From: Flavobacteriaceae bacterium Ga0077528
GTDB lineage: Bacteria > Bacteroidota > Bacteroidia > Flavobacteriales > Flavobacteriaceae
Assembly: GCA_001464475.1 (NCBI GenBank)
Contig: LNDX01000020.1
Span: 1-45,266 of the forward strand
Reading direction: 5' to 3'
DNA length: 45,266 bases
Part shown: piece after piece, positions 23,635 through 32,755 of the stretch
How the letters are laid out: each line of letters begins with the position of its first letter
Position numbering within the stretch: the first letter of the stretch is position 1
The notes under the pieces: model-generated
Seen by the model: only the letters and a program-made list of their open reading frames with translations
Told to the model about the DNA's origin: nothing
The model's database searches: none
Made by a program: the position numbers and the translations under genes

Positions 23635-24229
23635 CTATGATGAGGTTATTAAATGGTTAGAAAACAAAGGAGTTGAACTATACGGCAATCATTTCAAAAT
23701 CATTGAAACCGATTATCCAATTGTATACAAACTAATCGCTTATTTCTTAAAAGACGAACCAACATGTTTTCAATACGGAATAAACCTCAACAAGGGAATT
23801 CTATTAACAGGACCAATCGGCTGCGGTAAAACATCATTGATGAATTTAATGAAATACCTAACAGCCACAGAACATAAATTTTTCGTAAAACCGTGTCGAG
23901 ATATAAGCTTTGAATTTATCCAGAACGGCTACCAAATCATTCACAAATACAGCAAGGGAAAACTATATGAGTCAGAACCCAAAACAATATGCTTTGACGA
24001 TTTAGGAACAGAAAACAACCTAAAATATTTCGGTAACGAATGCAATGTAATGGCAGAAATTCTATTAAGCCGATACGATCTATTCATTTCTAAAAAACTA
24101 CAAACCCACATAACCACAAACCTATCCGCCACAGAAATAGAAAAACATTACGGCAACCGAGTTCGTTCAAGATTAAGAGAGATGGTGAATCTAATAGCAT
24201 TTGAAAAATCAGCTCAAGACAAAAGATAA
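23564..24229 (+). CDS. DnaC-like AAA+ ATPase (copy B)
   Basis: 221 residues, same domains as copy A (Walker A GPIGCGKTS, Walker B-like CFDDLGTE, GNRVRSRLREM). The start lies 71 bases inside the upstream gene, as in copy A. Eight residues differ from copy A by eye, mostly conservative. Probably loads a helicase for island replication together with the winged-helix protein. Confidence 0.8.
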   Translation: MQNNPTEQNNSTQQPTKTIQSHYSYDEVIKWLENKGVELYGNHFKIIETDYPIVYKLIAYFLKDEPTCFQYGINLNKGILLTGPIGCGKTSLMNLMKYLTATEHKFFVKPCRDISFEFIQNGYQIIHKYSKGKLYESEPKTICFDDLGTENNLKYFGNECNVMAEILLSRYDLFISKKLQTHITTNLSATEIEKHYGNRVRSRLREMVNLIAFEKSAQDKR

Positions 24230-24230
24230 A

Positions 24231-24276
24231 ATCCGTATAAATCCGCGTTGCGAAGCATCCGTTTCATCCGCGTTCC
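24231..24276. repeat. Intergenic REP-like repeat (copy B)
   Basis: Same position and nearly the same sequence as 1160-1205 (one base differs in the CATC(T/C)G word). The conserved position shows that the module was duplicated or acquired as one unit. Confidence 0.5.
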
Positions 24277-24292
24277 AAAAAAAAGAAACAAC

Positions 24293-24901
24293 ATGAACAC
24301 AATAACCATCTTTTGGAACTACTTCCAACAAAACAACTTCGTTTTCCTACTCCTAAACGAAATCTCAAAAGACGAACTAAAAACCCATTTCGATAAACTA
24401 ATCGAGATACTTCATCAATACAACAAAGACCTAGACCTCATCATCAAAAACAAAAAAAACGGTGCAGAGTTAATCATCACCGCAAACGGAAATCCTTATT
24501 TATCCAAAGAAGTAGAATTACTAGTTCATCATGCTCCAGTTGTAGAGCGTTGGAAAATAACCGGATTCCTTCAACCAGAAACCAACCTATCCAAATATGA
24601 AAATGGCACCGACAAACCTCTAGAATATTACGGCATCACTTTACGAATAAGCGAAATGTATTTCATCCCATTAGAAAATCCCAATAAACCAACCGATTTA
24701 GGAATAAAAGTACTGCTCAAAAATTACATCATCCATAAAGACAACCCAAGACTTCGAGAAGCAGTTTACGTTCACATTGAACACCTAATAGGCGAAAAAG
24801 CTTTTGCTAATGATATCGCATTTATTGAGATAGGACAATTGGAAAATGATGATAAAAACTTAATAAACATGTACAATTTGATATCATTTATTACAATTTG
24901 A
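24293..24901 (+). CDS. Conserved protein of unknown function, third gene of the island module (copy B)
   Basis: 202 residues from the ATG at 24293. The ATG at 24248 falls in the REP-like repeat. Sequence closely follows copy A (MNTITIFWNYFQQNNFVFLL, KKNGAELIITANGNPYL, VVERWKITGFLQPE) until GQLEND, after which the ends differ completely. The 3' end of this gene is therefore the left edge of the cargo slot in both islands. Function unknown. Because it always borders the cargo, its 3' end may be the actual exchange site. Confidence 0.75.
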   Translation: MNTITIFWNYFQQNNFVFLLLNEISKDELKTHFDKLIEILHQYNKDLDLIIKNKKNGAELIITANGNPYLSKEVELLVHHAPVVERWKITGFLQPETNLSKYENGTDKPLEYYGITLRISEMYFIPLENPNKPTDLGIKVLLKNYIIHKDNPRLREAVYVHIEHLIGEKAFANDIAFIEIGQLENDDKNLINMYNLISFITI

Positions 24902-24983
24902 CTAATAAATAATTGCTAAAACATTAAAAGTAATATATTTTGTATATTTTAGTTGTCTTAATCTCAACACTATTTTTGCAAAT

Positions 24984-26021
24984 ATGGAAATTAAAATAAA
25001 TAATTACACAATACATTACATTGAAAAAGAAGCAAACATAACAGAAGTTGTAAATATTGATTATTCTGATCAAATTTTAGTTGTTGATGAATTTTCAAGC
25101 TCGTTAGTTAATGAAATACATAAATCAATTTCAGAAAGTCCTTCTTTAAAGAATACAAGGTTTAAAGATAATGAGACAAATTTATTTACAAATTCACTTA
25201 ATGACTATCTTTCTTCTAATGAAAATGATGATTTCTATACATTTTCTAAGAGTTTAGATGATTTAAAATCAAAGATAGAAAAAGAACCTTTTGCAACTGG
25301 AGGATATTATCTTTTTGTCGATTATGAAGTTGTAAACAAAAGATATATTTCTGTTGTATTATTAAGAAAGAAAAATGGAATAAACATTTTTAAACAAGGA
25401 AATGTATTCAAAGTTGATGGAACTGAAAATATAAATATTGATAAAATTGCAATGGCATTTAGATTGAATTATGATTTATTTTTAGCGAACGATCCGAACA
25501 AAAATTATTTGGCAATAATCTCAACACAAAAGGATGGAATTGCTTCAGGTTATTTTATTGATTGGGTTTCTGCTGGTGGTTTAATTAAAAATTCTAAGAA
25601 CACTGCAAGTTTTGTTTCAATAATAAAAACAATAGATATACCAACAGATGAAGATGGTAAGGAAATGTATACAAGAAGTAGTTTTCAAAAAGCGGTATAT
25701 GATAGTGTAAATTTAAGAAAAGATAAGATAATAAGCATGAGGGATTTGGGTAAACAATTTTATGGTGAAGAAAACGAGAATAAGTTTTTTGAATTTGCTG
25801 TAAAAAATGATTTGACTATTGATCCTGAATTCAAAAGAGATAGCAAAAGATGGAAAGGGTTGGTAACAATTATTGCTACAATACCCGGTATAACTCTAAA
25901 TGTTGATTATTTAAAAATTAACTCAGAAGAATTTAAAGCAGATGGTGAAACAATAATTATCAAATCAAAAAAATTAGTTGACCAGATAAAGAAGCAATAT
26001 GAGCAGCAACGAAACTCTTAA
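24984..26021 (+). CDS. Nucleoid-associated protein (NdpA/YejK-like)
   Basis: 345 residues. Family pattern: ATGGYYLFVDYEV, ISVVLLRKKNGINIF, INIDKIAMAFRLNYDLFL, NYLAIISTQKDGIASGYFID. These match the nucleoid-associated YejK/NdpA family, which binds DNA. The 3' end overlaps the next gene by 23 bases. In a defence cargo next to a membrane protein, a DNA-binding sensor with a membrane effector is possible (inference). It is the first gene of cargo B. The 82-base leader is AT-rich with no clear promoter consensus. Confidence 0.7.
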   Translation: MEIKINNYTIHYIEKEANITEVVNIDYSDQILVVDEFSSSLVNEIHKSISESPSLKNTRFKDNETNLFTNSLNDYLSSNENDDFYTFSKSLDDLKSKIEKEPFATGGYYLFVDYEVVNKRYISVVLLRKKNGINIFKQGNVFKVDGTENINIDKIAMAFRLNYDLFLANDPNKNYLAIISTQKDGIASGYFIDWVSAGGLIKNSKNTASFVSIIKTIDIPTDEDGKEMYTRSSFQKAVYDSVNLRKDKIISMRDLGKQFYGEENENKFFEFAVKNDLTIDPEFKRDSKRWKGLVTIIATIPGITLNVDYLKINSEEFKADGETIIIKSKKLVDQIKKQYEQQRNS

Positions 26022-27267
26022 AACTATTATAAACGAATTTCTATCAATATTAAATAATGATATTGCAAAGAATTCATTGGTATTTGATGGTAGTAATTTG
26101 AGATTTAAGATTGAAAATAATTATCCCTCAAGTTTAGAAATAGCAAAAAAAAATTTTAAAACTATTAATGAGTTACTTAACGGTGAAATAGAAATAAAGC
26201 TTACTAGTTGTAAATTAAAGAATACTTTTTTCTATTTCGATTACGATAATTATTTACGCGATTACGAATATTACAAAGATGCTTTTACTAATTCCAATAT
26301 TATAATACTTGATTTTGAGACAAAGATTTTATTCAAAGAGATTGATGAAGAATTTACAATAGAAAAAGCTGATATGTTTAACTATGTTCAGCATAGAGAA
26401 TTACAAGAATTTTTGATTTCAAAAAATGAGTTTACACCTTATCATGATAATTTAAGTAAGCAGTTTGTAATAATTGGAAAAGAGAAAGGAGCTTTTCATA
26501 TAGGATATAATTTACTTGAAAAAAGAAAAATTTCGGATGAAGATATTAAACCATTTATAGAAGAGCTTAAAACCGAATTTGTAAAGAAAGAATTTATTCA
26601 ATTTTTCAAAGATGTAATCATAAACAGCATACATAGTACTGATATAAAAGATAGATTTTTTGAGTTAACCAAAAGTTTAAAACTATTACTTAATCTAACT
26701 GCAAAAGATTATGAAAGTTATGTTTTGGATTTTGCTATCGATAAGATAAAATCGAAATTTAAAGAAGAGCGAAATAAATATTTTGAAAGTTTAGAAAAGA
26801 GTATCGATACGGTAAGTAAACAAATTGTTTCATTTCCTTTAACTTTTGGAGCAACAGCATTTGCTAGTTATCAAGTGAAAGATAAGCCTTGGATACTTAT
26901 TTTGATAGTTATTGCATATTTACTCTACACATTCATTGCTTTTAAAGTATTATCTATAACAGATTACAACATTCTTTGTTTAAAATCAGATGTCAAGAAA
27001 GAAGAGGATGAAATTAAAAATGGATACGAAAAAGTTTATGCTGATTTTAAAGAAGATTTTATAAAGATATGGACTAAAATAAGAAAACTTGAAGGCTTAG
27101 TTTTAATTTTAAAATGGATTTTGTCTCTTCTATTTATAATTTTCTTACTATTTGCATTAGTTCAAATTTTTAATCCAGTTGCTTCAGATAAAAAAGAAAA
27201 AATATCAGTGGAAACAGAGAACATTAATATAATTGTAAAAGAAAAAAAACATCCTAAAGAAAACTAG
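25999..27267 (+). CDS. Membrane protein, possible effector partner of the nucleoid-associated protein
   Basis: 422 residues. The N-terminal 270 are soluble and mixed alpha/beta (EIEIKLTSCKLKNTFFYFDY, FKDVIINSIHSTDIKDRFFE). The C-terminal part has membrane segments at about 296-318 (PWILILIVIAYLLYTFIAFK) and 367-390 (LILKWILSLLFIIFLLFALV), with a coiled stretch between and a basic tail. I do not recognise the family. The 23-base overlap with the YejK-like gene indicates co-translation. A membrane-permeabilising effector triggered by a DNA-binding sensor is one reading. A simple membrane anchor is another. Confidence 0.65.
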   Translation: MSSNETLKTIINEFLSILNNDIAKNSLVFDGSNLRFKIENNYPSSLEIAKKNFKTINELLNGEIEIKLTSCKLKNTFFYFDYDNYLRDYEYYKDAFTNSNIIILDFETKILFKEIDEEFTIEKADMFNYVQHRELQEFLISKNEFTPYHDNLSKQFVIIGKEKGAFHIGYNLLEKRKISDEDIKPFIEELKTEFVKKEFIQFFKDVIINSIHSTDIKDRFFELTKSLKLLLNLTAKDYESYVLDFAIDKIKSKFKEERNKYFESLEKSIDTVSKQIVSFPLTFGATAFASYQVKDKPWILILIVIAYLLYTFIAFKVLSITDYNILCLKSDVKKEEDEIKNGYEKVYADFKEDFIKIWTKIRKLEGLVLILKWILSLLFIIFLLFALVQIFNPVASDKKEKISVETENINIIVKEKKHPKEN

Positions 27268-27271
27268 CTGT

Positions 27272-28195
27272 ATGGATGGATCAACTTTTTGGAAAAATTT
27301 TAACCTAGGCACAGAATTGCAAGTGTCAGGAAACTTCGTTTATAATTCACTTTCCATTTTTGATAAGATGGAAACTTTTTATCACGAGGAAGAAATATTT
27401 GAGTTTCTTTATAATTTATCAGTTGGAATTGAGAGATTATTAAAAATCAATGTAATTTTGATTGAGCACAATGACGATATAAATCAAGAAAGTTTTTTTG
27501 AAAGTATTAGAAATCATAATCATCAAGGTTTAATTCAACGAATTCAAAAAAAATATACTCTTAAAAAATCAAAACCTAAAGGAAGATTAATTCAGATACT
27601 TGGGAATTTTTATAATGAAATGCGTTATGATCGTTTTACTAACAAAGAACCTCAACGATACGACAAAGAGAAACAAATATTAATCGAATTCATTAATAAA
27701 TATTTAAATATTGAAATAAAAAATGAATTTCTCAATGTGACTAAAAATCAAGTTCAAATAAAGAAATTCATCGGAGAAACAGTCAAATCAATTGTAACTG
27801 AGCAATATGGTATACTTAGGAATGAAGCTCATAGATTGGGAATATTTGTTTATGAAATTAGATATCTCTCAAAAGCTTACAAGATTTTCATAATGGAACA
27901 GTTTGATTTTGAATTTGAAAATCGTATTCAAAAAGAAGTATTAATAAAATTGATAAATGATGATAATTTAATTTTAAAAGAATTTTTGAAAGAAATCAAA
28001 CCTCTTGATTTTGATAATTATGATGGTAATTTTTATATAAAATGTATTCTCAATAGATTAACAGCTTTAAATCTTGATGGTGAGCTTGATGTTTTATATG
28101 AAGAAACAGAAAATTTAGAGGAAAGAATTGAATTTTTGGATTGTTTAGGAAATGAGGATGTTAGTTTTTATTTTGATGATGAAGATTTAAATTAA
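27272..28195 (+). CDS. Unknown protein, all-helical, 307 residues
   Basis: ATG at 27272, 4 bases after the membrane-protein gene. Helical throughout, with YNLSVGIERLLKINVILIEH followed by NHQGLIQRIQKKY in the N-terminal half, and RNEAHRLGIFVYEIRY near the middle. The GIERLLKI...H pattern faintly recalls HEPN-type helical bundles, but the spacing R-x3-H is not the HEPN R-x4-6-H, so no function is assigned. The C-terminus is very acidic (NLEERIEFLDCLGNEDVSFY). Tight spacing suggests the same operon as the two genes before it. Confidence 0.55.
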   Translation: MDGSTFWKNFNLGTELQVSGNFVYNSLSIFDKMETFYHEEEIFEFLYNLSVGIERLLKINVILIEHNDDINQESFFESIRNHNHQGLIQRIQKKYTLKKSKPKGRLIQILGNFYNEMRYDRFTNKEPQRYDKEKQILIEFINKYLNIEIKNEFLNVTKNQVQIKKFIGETVKSIVTEQYGILRNEAHRLGIFVYEIRYLSKAYKIFIMEQFDFEFENRIQKEVLIKLINDDNLILKEFLKEIKPLDFDNYDGNFYIKCILNRLTALNLDGELDVLYEETENLEERIEFLDCLGNEDVSFYFDDEDLN

Positions 28196-28212
28196 TTTAA
28201 AGTATTACTATT

Positions 28213-28917
28213 TTGGAATTTCCAAACTTCTTCTTTTATACTCAACCTAACGAAAACCGAGAAAAATATACATTCAGTTTTGGTGAAAATGGTATTCACT
28301 ACACTTTAATGTATGTAGCCCATAAAAAAGCGTTTGACTTTCACAAAAAAGATGATAAAGTCAAGGATATTGATAACATTAATCCATATGAGCCATTTTT
28401 TGAAATGTCATCTTTTAAATTTTTTCGTTTTTTACGAAAAAATGCTATAGTTCAAGAATATCTACTAAAGGAGTTTGTTGTAAAAAATAAAATAAACCTT
28501 GGGAAACTTAAAAAGAATAACTGTTGGTTGTTACAACTAGAGAATATTAATTTTTCACAAGAAGTTTATAAAACCGAAAGAAAAGGAAGAATGTTGAAGT
28601 CAAATAAAAAATTTGAGTTTAACCAAATGATAAATGAAATGGAAATTTTACATCCTGATGAAATTAAAAACATCGATTGTAATGTTTTTAGCGTTGTAAA
28701 GTATAAAAATGGAATAACAACCTTTGAGGGTTTTATTTATAAAGTGAATGGTAGCTTATATTTTTGGAGCAAAAAAAACATTAATTTATTTTTTAAATTC
28801 TCTATGATAGCTATATATAATTTACTTTTTCAGTCAACATTTCTACATAAAGAAAAGCTTTTAAGTGATATAAAAACTTTGCTTAATAATAAATACAAAT
28901 ACTTATCCTTTTTGTAA
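28213..28917 (+). CDS. Unknown protein, 234 residues
   Basis: Starts with TTG at 28213 (EFPNFFFYTQPNENREKYTF follows). No family is recognised. The protein is rich in Phe, Lys and Asn, with a C-terminal hydrophobic stretch FFKFSMIAIYNLLFQSTFLH that is too polar to be a certain membrane helix. It lies 17 bases after the helical protein and ends the first group of cargo B genes, before the AbiE operator. Confidence 0.5.
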   Translation: MEFPNFFFYTQPNENREKYTFSFGENGIHYTLMYVAHKKAFDFHKKDDKVKDIDNINPYEPFFEMSSFKFFRFLRKNAIVQEYLLKEFVVKNKINLGKLKKNNCWLLQLENINFSQEVYKTERKGRMLKSNKKFEFNQMINEMEILHPDEIKNIDCNVFSVVKYKNGITTFEGFIYKVNGSLYFWSKKNINLFFKFSMIAIYNLLFQSTFLHKEKLLSDIKTLLNNKYKYLSFL

Positions 28918-28955
28918 TTTCTATTCATTAACAAAAATAATCATATCAAATGTTT

Positions 28956-28988
28956 TTTGTCCCATTTTTTTACTAAATTTGGGACAAA
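28956..28988. promoter_or_regulatory. Inverted-repeat operator of the AbiE operon
   Basis: TTTGTCCC (28956-28963) and GGGACAAA (28981-28988) form a perfect 8-base inverted repeat, with a 17-base spacer, 12 bases before the antitoxin ATG. AbiEi antitoxins repress their own promoter through inverted repeats, which fits. Confidence 0.65.
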
Positions 28989-29000
28989 CATAACATTAAA

Positions 29001-29609
29001 ATGAAACCACAATCTATTCACAATCAAATAGAAGAAAAAATAAAATCTTTAAAAAAAGGAAGTATTCTATTTATAGCCGATTTTATAGAGTTCGGTACTG
29101 CCGAAAATGTAAAAAAGGTACTATTGCGATTAGAAAAAAAAGAAGTTTTAATTCGTTTAGCACACGGTATTTATCTATATCCCAAAAAAGATAAAATCCT
29201 TGGAACCCTATACCCTTCAACCGAAGAAATTGCAGTTGCCATAGCAAAAAGAGATAAAGCAAGAATAATTTCTACAGGTGTACAAGCATTGCAGCAACTT
29301 GGCTTATCAACACAAGTACCTATGAATGTAGTCTATTTGACTGATGGAGCACCAAGAAAAATTAAAGTTGGCAAAAGAACCATCACATTCAAAAAAACCA
29401 CTCCCAAAAACCTGACCATTAAAGATAAAAAACTCAACATTGTAATCCAAGGATTAAAAGAGTTAGGCAAAGACAATGTAGATGAAAATGCTAAACAAAA
29501 AATTAAAAAAGTATTGCACCAAATGTCCATTGAAAGCATAAAAGAAGATAGTGTTGCAGCACCAACATGGATTAGAAATACAATCCTTGAATTAATAAAT
29601 AAAGACTAA
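29001..29609 (+). CDS. abiEi: AbiEi-type antitoxin (DUF6088-like)
   Basis: 202 residues. N-terminal winged helix: KGSILFIADFIEFGTAENVK, then LLRLEKKEVLIRLAHGIYLY with the Y(K/D)YP motif. A C-terminal nucleotidyltransferase-antitoxin domain follows, with TGVQALQQLGLSTQVP and NVVYLTDGAPRKIKVG. This is the usual AbiEi/DUF6088 antitoxin architecture. It lies one base before its toxin gene. The operator upstream suggests autoregulation. Confidence 0.85.
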   Translation: MKPQSIHNQIEEKIKSLKKGSILFIADFIEFGTAENVKKVLLRLEKKEVLIRLAHGIYLYPKKDKILGTLYPSTEEIAVAIAKRDKARIISTGVQALQQLGLSTQVPMNVVYLTDGAPRKIKVGKRTITFKKTTPKNLTIKDKKLNIVIQGLKELGKDNVDENAKQKIKKVLHQMSIESIKEDSVAAPTWIRNTILELINKD

Positions 29610-29610
29610 T

Positions 29611-30603
29611 ATGAACGAGTGGCTTAAACTATCCGAAAAAAGACGGCTTGAAATACTAAATCAAGTCAATAGTCAAACAGGACTTCCAACCGATGCAATA
29701 GAAAAAGATTGGTGGGTAACCATTACGTTAAAAGCAATATTTTCATCAAAATTTGCACAACATTTAGTTTTTAAAGGCGGTACATCATTAAGCAAAGCCT
29801 ATAACTTAATAGAACGCTTCTCAGAAGATATTGACTTATCAATTGATAGAACGATGTTAGGATTTGAAGGCGAGTTATCAAAAACACAAATAAAAAAACT
29901 TCGTAAAGCTTCAGGTAATTTTATTGTCGGAGAATTTAAAGAGGAATTGATTTCAGAACTCGAAAAGCAGGGAGTAAATAAAGAAAATTATAATTTAATC
30001 TTTGATGATGAAATAGATGATACTAGTGATCCGCATCGTATAGAATTAGAATACAACTCAATAGTTGAAGCAGGAGAATACATTCCGCAAAGGGTTATCA
30101 TTGAATTAGGAGCAAGAGCTTTACTGGAACCAAACGAACAGAAAACAATTCAATCAATTATTGGTCAGATTTATCCGGAACAAGCTTTTACCATTCAACC
30201 ATTTGAAGTAATTGTAGTAGTGCCAACCAAAACCTTTTTAGAAAAAATAATGTTGCTGCATGAAGAATTTCTAAAACCAATGGAAAACATAAGACATTAC
30301 AGAATGTCAAGACATCTTTACGATATAGAAAAACTAATGGACCACGATTATGGAAAAGAAGCAATAAAAAATAAAGAGCTATTCGAAACACTAGTCCAAC
30401 ACCGAAGTAAATACACACCTATAAGAGGAATTTCTTATGATTTACACACATCACAAACAATAAATTTTATTCCACCAGCAGAAGTAACTGAACTTTGGAA
30501 AAAAGACTATCAAGCCATGCAGGAATTTATGATTTATGGGGAGACATTGGTGTTTGAAAATCTTATAGCAAGAATGTATGAATTAAAAGAAAGATTTTTA
30601 TAA
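29611..30603 (+). CDS. abiEii: AbiEii nucleotidyltransferase toxin
   Basis: 330 residues. The DNA pol-beta-like catalytic signature is complete: LVFKGGTSLSKAYNLIERFS (GG-S) and SEDIDLSID (D-x-D). The N-terminus IEKDWWVTITLKAI is typical of the AbiEii/AbiGii family, which transfers nucleotides to tRNA in the best studied homologues. Paired with AbiEi it forms a type IV toxin-antitoxin system active in phage abortive infection. Confidence 0.9.
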   Translation: MNEWLKLSEKRRLEILNQVNSQTGLPTDAIEKDWWVTITLKAIFSSKFAQHLVFKGGTSLSKAYNLIERFSEDIDLSIDRTMLGFEGELSKTQIKKLRKASGNFIVGEFKEELISELEKQGVNKENYNLIFDDEIDDTSDPHRIELEYNSIVEAGEYIPQRVIIELGARALLEPNEQKTIQSIIGQIYPEQAFTIQPFEVIVVVPTKTFLEKIMLLHEEFLKPMENIRHYRMSRHLYDIEKLMDHDYGKEAIKNKELFETLVQHRSKYTPIRGISYDLHTSQTINFIPPAEVTELWKKDYQAMQEFMIYGETLVFENLIARMYELKERFL

Positions 30604-30607
30604 AAAC

Positions 30608-32755
30608 ATGGTATTAGCTGCTATTTACATAAAAGAACATAAATATTTATTTAATAAAGAACAACAAGTATTAAACTTTGGTGCCAAATATTTTTATGAT
30701 TTCGAATATATAACTGATAACGAGATAACTATTTATCGAAAGGAAAATAATAAATTTATAAATGATTTTTATTCCAATGAGATCAGCTTAATTTCAGGAA
30801 TAGTTGGAGCAAATGGTGTAGGCAAAACAACACTATTAAAAATAATTCATAAAAGTTATCAAGAAGATACACCAGCAATTTTTGTATATGAGAAAATAAC
30901 TAGTCTAGGAATAGAATATTTTATTGACAACAGGATTGGCAGTAGAAATGAAAATGGAAGTTTTATTGAAGAGACCAAACCTATGATAAGCTTTTTTGAA
31001 AATATAGAATTTAAAAAGTTTGAATACAATTCCTATACAGAACTTTATTATTCTCCTATTTACGATAAAAATGTTTCAGATTTTTATACTCTATTAAATA
31101 TTGAATCGAAACATTCAGAGAGAACTTTAGAAGATATTTACAATGGTGGTATATTAAAAGAAGTTATATTCTTGGAAAGCAATGTCAGTCAAAGAATAAA
31201 AGATATTTATCCTGACTTCCCTAGTTATGGAAATCTAATTATTAAGCCTCGTAAACTACACAAAAGAGATTTTACAAAAGTTTACATCGATTCAAACTTA
31301 GGGAATCCAAATAAAGCAGAAACGCTTATCCACACAATTGAGAGAGATTTAAGAGTAAAAAACTTTCCAAATCCAGTAAGTCTTTTAAATAGTTATCTAT
31401 CTATACTTAAAAGTGGTAATGTTACTGATGCATTAAAAGAAATTTGGGATTTGCCTCAATACAAAAATTTTGATGAGCAAAACTCTCATTTAATTCACAA
31501 CTCTGATGACTTTATAAAAAATATAGAGATATCACTATTATCATACCTATTTCTAAATGACATATTTGCTATAACTGAATTGTCAGGAACTTTCGACTAT
31601 AATAAAATCTTAAAAGCTAAGAGTTTTGAAGAAGCTTTGAATTATATGTTGGCAAAATATATTGTTCAAACAGATAAAAGATTTTATAATAAACCTGAAG
31701 AAGTTGATATCAATGAATATGATAAATTAATTCAAAGATGCAATACTTTATATAATGGTTTTTCTTCACCAAGTGGTGTGGATACAAAAGTTAACAAAGA
31801 AAAAATTACTTCTGATATTAATGGTATCAAAGCAATTAAAGATTTCTATGATTTAATTATCAAAAATCAAAATCTTATTGAAAAAGATTCCTACATAAGC
31901 CTTAATGTAAAGAATAAAGAGACAAAAGAAATTCTTGCACAAATAATTCAAGCTTATGTAAAGGTAAAAACATATTTTTCATCTATTCCAATAGCATCAA
32001 TTGATTTTATCGATATTGTAGCCGATAAAAAATTATCATTTGGAGAGAAATCACTATTGAATTTGTATTCAACTTTATATGAATTTACATTAGAAAAAAA
32101 TCATACAAGAGAAAGTGAAAATTATTTATTAATTCTTGATGAAGCAGATTTAGGTTATCATCCTTTATGGAAGAGAAAATATATTGATGCATTAAACAAA
32201 ACACTTCCAGAAATTTTTAACACTTTAGAAATCAAAGTTTTTGATAATATCAAAAAAAAGAAAGTAAATTCAGAAATGGAAAAGCCAAAAATTCAAATAA
32301 TTTTTACGACTCATGATCCGCTAACATTATCTGATTTGCCAAACAATTCAATTGTCTTTCTAAAAAAAGATGGACAATTCAGTAGTGTATTAAATATTGA
32401 AGATTTTGAAAGGCCAACAAAAACTTTTGGAGCTAACATTAGTGATTTAATTTCTGAGTCATTTTTCATTAATAATGGTTTAATTGGTGATTTTGCAAAA
32501 GATAAGATTGAGGAAGTAATAGTTGATCTTGATAAATTACTTGATTTGAAGTTCAATAATAATTATGTGGATATATCTGAAGATAAAAGAATATTACTCA
32601 AAGAAACCATTGAAATAATCGATGAGCCTATCATTAAAATGAAACTGATAGATATGTACTATACAATTTTTGAAGTTTCAATAGAAAATGAGATTAATGA
32701 GTTAGAAGAAAGATTAAAACATTTAAGGAATCTAAAAAATAATCAAAATGATTAG
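30608..32755 (+). CDS. SMC/RecF-type AAA ATPase, Septu PtuA-like (first of two)
   Basis: 715 residues. Walker A GANGVGKTT at 67-75, ABC signature-like LSFGEKSLLNLYS (about 475-490), Walker B LLILDEADLGYHP and the His-loop TTHDPLTLSDLP near 570. These are the marks of the RecF/OLD-like ATPases of defence systems such as Septu (PtuA). The C-terminal FGANISDLISESFFINNGLI and IIDEPIIKMKLIDMY blocks are shared with the third gene of this trio. The end overlaps the HNH gene by 8 bases. It would sense DNA and license the HNH nuclease. Confidence 0.8.
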   Translation: MVLAAIYIKEHKYLFNKEQQVLNFGAKYFYDFEYITDNEITIYRKENNKFINDFYSNEISLISGIVGANGVGKTTLLKIIHKSYQEDTPAIFVYEKITSLGIEYFIDNRIGSRNENGSFIEETKPMISFFENIEFKKFEYNSYTELYYSPIYDKNVSDFYTLLNIESKHSERTLEDIYNGGILKEVIFLESNVSQRIKDIYPDFPSYGNLIIKPRKLHKRDFTKVYIDSNLGNPNKAETLIHTIERDLRVKNFPNPVSLLNSYLSILKSGNVTDALKEIWDLPQYKNFDEQNSHLIHNSDDFIKNIEISLLSYLFLNDIFAITELSGTFDYNKILKAKSFEEALNYMLAKYIVQTDKRFYNKPEEVDINEYDKLIQRCNTLYNGFSSPSGVDTKVNKEKITSDINGIKAIKDFYDLIIKNQNLIEKDSYISLNVKNKETKEILAQIIQAYVKVKTYFSSIPIASIDFIDIVADKKLSFGEKSLLNLYSTLYEFTLEKNHTRESENYLLILDEADLGYHPLWKRKYIDALNKTLPEIFNTLEIKVFDNIKKKKVNSEMEKPKIQIIFTTHDPLTLSDLPNNSIVFLKKDGQFSSVLNIEDFERPTKTFGANISDLISESFFINNGLIGDFAKDKIEEVIVDLDKLLDLKFNNNYVDISEDKRILLKETIEIIDEPIIKMKLIDMYYTIFEVSIENEINELEERLKHLRNLKNNQND

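Noticed and set aside
27272..28195. HEPN ribonuclease
   Set aside because: The R...H spacing (RNEAH, RNHNH) is three residues, not the four to six of HEPN active sites, and no other HEPN mark is visible.
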